Shown here: piece by piece, positions 5,683 to 7,186 of the stretch
How the letters are laid out: each line of letters begins with the position of its first letter
Position numbering within the stretch: the first letter of the stretch is position 1
Assembly: GCA_031260745.1 (NCBI GenBank)
Contig: JAISKY010000075.1
Coordinates: 1 to 7,186, forward strand
Direction: 5' to 3'
Source: Oscillospiraceae bacterium
GTDB taxonomy: Bacteria; Bacillota; Clostridia; Oscillospirales; Oscillospiraceae
DNA length: 7,186 nt
Position numbers and translations under genes: made by a program
Notes under the pieces: generated by a model
Told to the model about the DNA's origin: nothing
The model's database searches: none
Seen by the model: the letters and a program-made list of their open reading frames with translations, nothing else

Positions 5683-7186
5683 GTGAAACGGAAATTAGTA
5701 AACCGCGTATTAAGCGCGGCTGTCGCGGCAGTTTTACTGACCGTATCGGTGACGGGGCTTGGCGCTCCGCTGACCGCTAAGGCGGCGTATGCCGATACTA
5801 TCGGACATTGGGCGCAGGTTGAGATTAACCGTTGGACTGAACGGGGGATTATCACCGGTACAAATAATATGTTTCGGCCGGACGACCCGCTTACGAGAGG
5901 GGAGCTTGCCGTAATTGTAGACCGTATATTCAAATGGCGGCTTAGTTTGCCGAATGGAGCGTTTAGTGACGTCGCTCAGGGCGGATGGTACTCCGGCGCG
6001 GTGCTTAGAGCCGGTTCGGCGGGCGTAATACAAGGCGCGAACGGTTATATGCGCCCGAATGATTACGTACAGCGTCAGGAAGCCGCGGTTATACTCGGAC
6101 GCGCTTTGAATATTACGGCGTCGAGCGCCGCGAATACGAACTTCAACGACGATTATCAAATCGCGGCGTGGGCTAAAGGTATCGTCAAAGAGCTTGTTAG
6201 CCGCGGAGCAATCAGCGCGGACGGAGTCGGAGGCGGTCGCTTCGCGCCGCTTGAAAGCCTTACCAGAGCGCAATTTGTTAAAATGCTGGATAACGCGATT
6301 TCGGATATTTATTCCGAGCAGGGCGGTTACTCGCAATACGCCTCGAAAACCGTTATCATTAACGCCTCCGGCGTTACGCTGTCAAATATGACTATTCAGG
6401 GCGATTTGGTTATCAGTGAGGGCGTCGGCGACGGCGGAGTGGAGCTTAAAGGCGTTACGGTTTCCGGAACAGTCTATGTTAAGGGAGGTCGCAGGACAAT
6501 TGAGATTGTCAACAGTTCAATCACCAATATGGTCGTAAACCGCGCGGAGGGTGAAACTCAGATTCGCGTTGACGGTACTTCAAATATTTACGATACGCGT
6601 TTGTTTACCACCGCGATACTGACCGAAAATAACGCGTACAGCAACAGCGGATTCAGAAATGTTACGATTGACGAGGGCGCGGTAAAAGATATTCGAGTGG
6701 ACATTTTAGGCGATACGGACAACGTATACCAAAACGCGAATAACGCGGATTTGAGAATCAACGGAAAGGTCGGAACTCTGACAATCGGTAAAAGCTGCAA
6801 CGTCAAGGGCGACATTACCTATGACAGGATAAACTTTTCCGCTAATGTTACCTGCACGATAAACGGAGAAAAATACTCGCCGAACGACAGCAATGACACC
6901 GCGGATTTCAGGGGCGTAACGATTAGTCCGTCCGGAGCGGTATACGTCAGCGATACGCTAAGAGCCGTTCCTGCCGGAGGTACGTACGCAAGCTATTCCT
7001 ATCGCTGGTTCTGGTCTAATACGAATTTAGCGGTAAACGACAGCGGCTGGTATCAAATTTCGGGCGAAACCTACAGCACATATAAGATAGCCTCGCAGTA
7101 CAACGGCGCGGATATTATGGTTGAGGTCAACAACGGTTGGGAAACATACAGAGCGAAAACCGGAAAAGTCGGCTCCGGACTAGGCG
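5683..7186 (+). CDS. S-layer homology (SLH) domain surface protein, 3' end missing
   Basis: The frame is open from a GTG at 5683 through the right edge: 501 codons are visible and no stop is reached. Residues 1-34 form a signal peptide: basic MKRKLVNR, a hydrophobic core, and a likely signal peptidase I site after AKA (32-34). Three SLH domains follow at about 36-85, 93-145 and 153-207; such domains bind pyruvylated wall polysaccharide. The conserved TRAE-like motif reads TRGE (71-74), QRQE (130-133) and TRAQ (194-197), so the second and third are imperfect. Residues about 222-395 are short beta-strand repeats (NMTIQGDLVISEGVG, ELKGVTVSGTVYV), typical of the beta-helix stalk seen after SLH domains in Bacillota. 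Residues about 410-490 have an Ig-like pattern (YSYRWFW, YQISGETYSTYKIA, IMVEV). Two Cys (372, 391) could form a disulfide. The protein is probably exported and attached to the cell wall. The function carried by the missing C terminus is unknown. Confidence 0.93.
   Translation, partial: MKRKLVNRVLSAAVAAVLLTVSVTGLGAPLTAKAAYADTIGHWAQVEINRWTERGIITGTNNMFRPDDPLTRGELAVIVDRIFKWRLSLPNGAFSDVAQGGWYSGAVLRAGSAGVIQGANGYMRPNDYVQRQEAAVILGRALNITASSAANTNFNDDYQIAAWAKGIVKELVSRGAISADGVGGGRFAPLESLTRAQFVKMLDNAISDIYSEQGGYSQYASKTVIINASGVTLSNMTIQGDLVISEGVGDGGVELKGVTVSGTVYVKGGRRTIEIVNSSITNMVVNRAEGETQIRVDGTSNIYDTRLFTTAILTENNAYSNSGFRNVTIDEGAVKDIRVDILGDTDNVYQNANNADLRINGKVGTLTIGKSCNVKGDITYDRINFSANVTCTINGEKYSPNDSNDTADFRGVTISPSGAVYVSDTLRAVPAGGTYASYSYRWFWSNTNLAVNDSGWYQISGETYSTYKIASQYNGADIMVEVNNGWETYRAKTGKVGSGLG

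Noticed and set aside
5328..6336. Two overlapping minus-strand open frames of about 200 codons across the zinc-ribbon and SLH genes
   Set aside because: Both oppose well-supported plus-strand genes, overlap each other, and encode low-quality Arg/Ser/Thr-rich sequence without domains. They are shadows of GCG- and CGC-rich codons.
1..7186. CRISPR array, tRNA or rRNA genes, insertion sequence ends or long direct repeats
   Set aside because: I found no regularly spaced repeats, no cloverleaf-like segments and no transposase sequence. The window is filled by protein-coding genes.

Overview
The window is one continuous, tightly packed run of plus-strand genes with no minus-strand gene that I can support. 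It holds the tail of an unidentified gene, then a methylglyoxal synthase-like gene, hisS (histidyl-tRNA synthetase), aspS (aspartyl-tRNA synthetase), an AlkD-type DNA alkylation repair glycosylase, a two-domain protein of unknown function, a small zinc-ribbon protein, and the first ~500 codons of an S-layer homology (SLH) protein that runs off the right edge. The hisS-aspS pair, the HisRS and AspRS sequence types, and an SLH protein with a Gram-positive style signal peptide and stalk suggest a Bacillota (Clostridia-like) chromosome. This is an inference from gene content and protein style, not a database match.

Layout. Bases 2-79 hold the end of an upstream frame. The mgsA-like gene (94-495) starts at a GTG behind a strong GGAGG. 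A 57-base gap (496-552) holds only the hisS ribosome binding site; I see no terminator or promoter in it. hisS (553-1833) and aspS (1840-3510) are 6 bases apart. The glycosylase gene (3507-4220) overlaps aspS by ATGA, the next gene (4224-5144) follows after 3 bases, and the zinc-ribbon gene (5144-5662) overlaps it by one base (TAATG). After 20 bases with a good AGGAGG, the SLH gene begins at 5683. Four of the seven main genes use GTG starts. There is no gene-free stretch above 300 bases, and no tRNA, rRNA, insertion sequence, CRISPR array or convincing terminator.

How the genes fit together. The two aminoacyl-tRNA synthetases are housekeeping translation genes. The three genes behind aspS are arranged for coupled translation: an alkylated-base glycosylase, an unknown protein whose layout resembles the DUF7309/DUF6930 group, and a zinc-ribbon protein with an Ala/Glu/Thr-rich tail. 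They may share a function, but nothing in the sequence proves it. The SLH protein is exported and wall-attached and may simply be read from the same transcript.

Main oddities. The methylglyoxal synthase-like protein has Arg where the catalytic Asp (Asp71 in E. coli numbering) is expected and lacks the active-site His of the PHxPD segment. By hand scan, GATC and CATG do not occur anywhere in 7186 bases, while CGCG is very frequent, which points to lineage-wide selection on short palindromes. The GAD insertion domain of AspRS is shortened.
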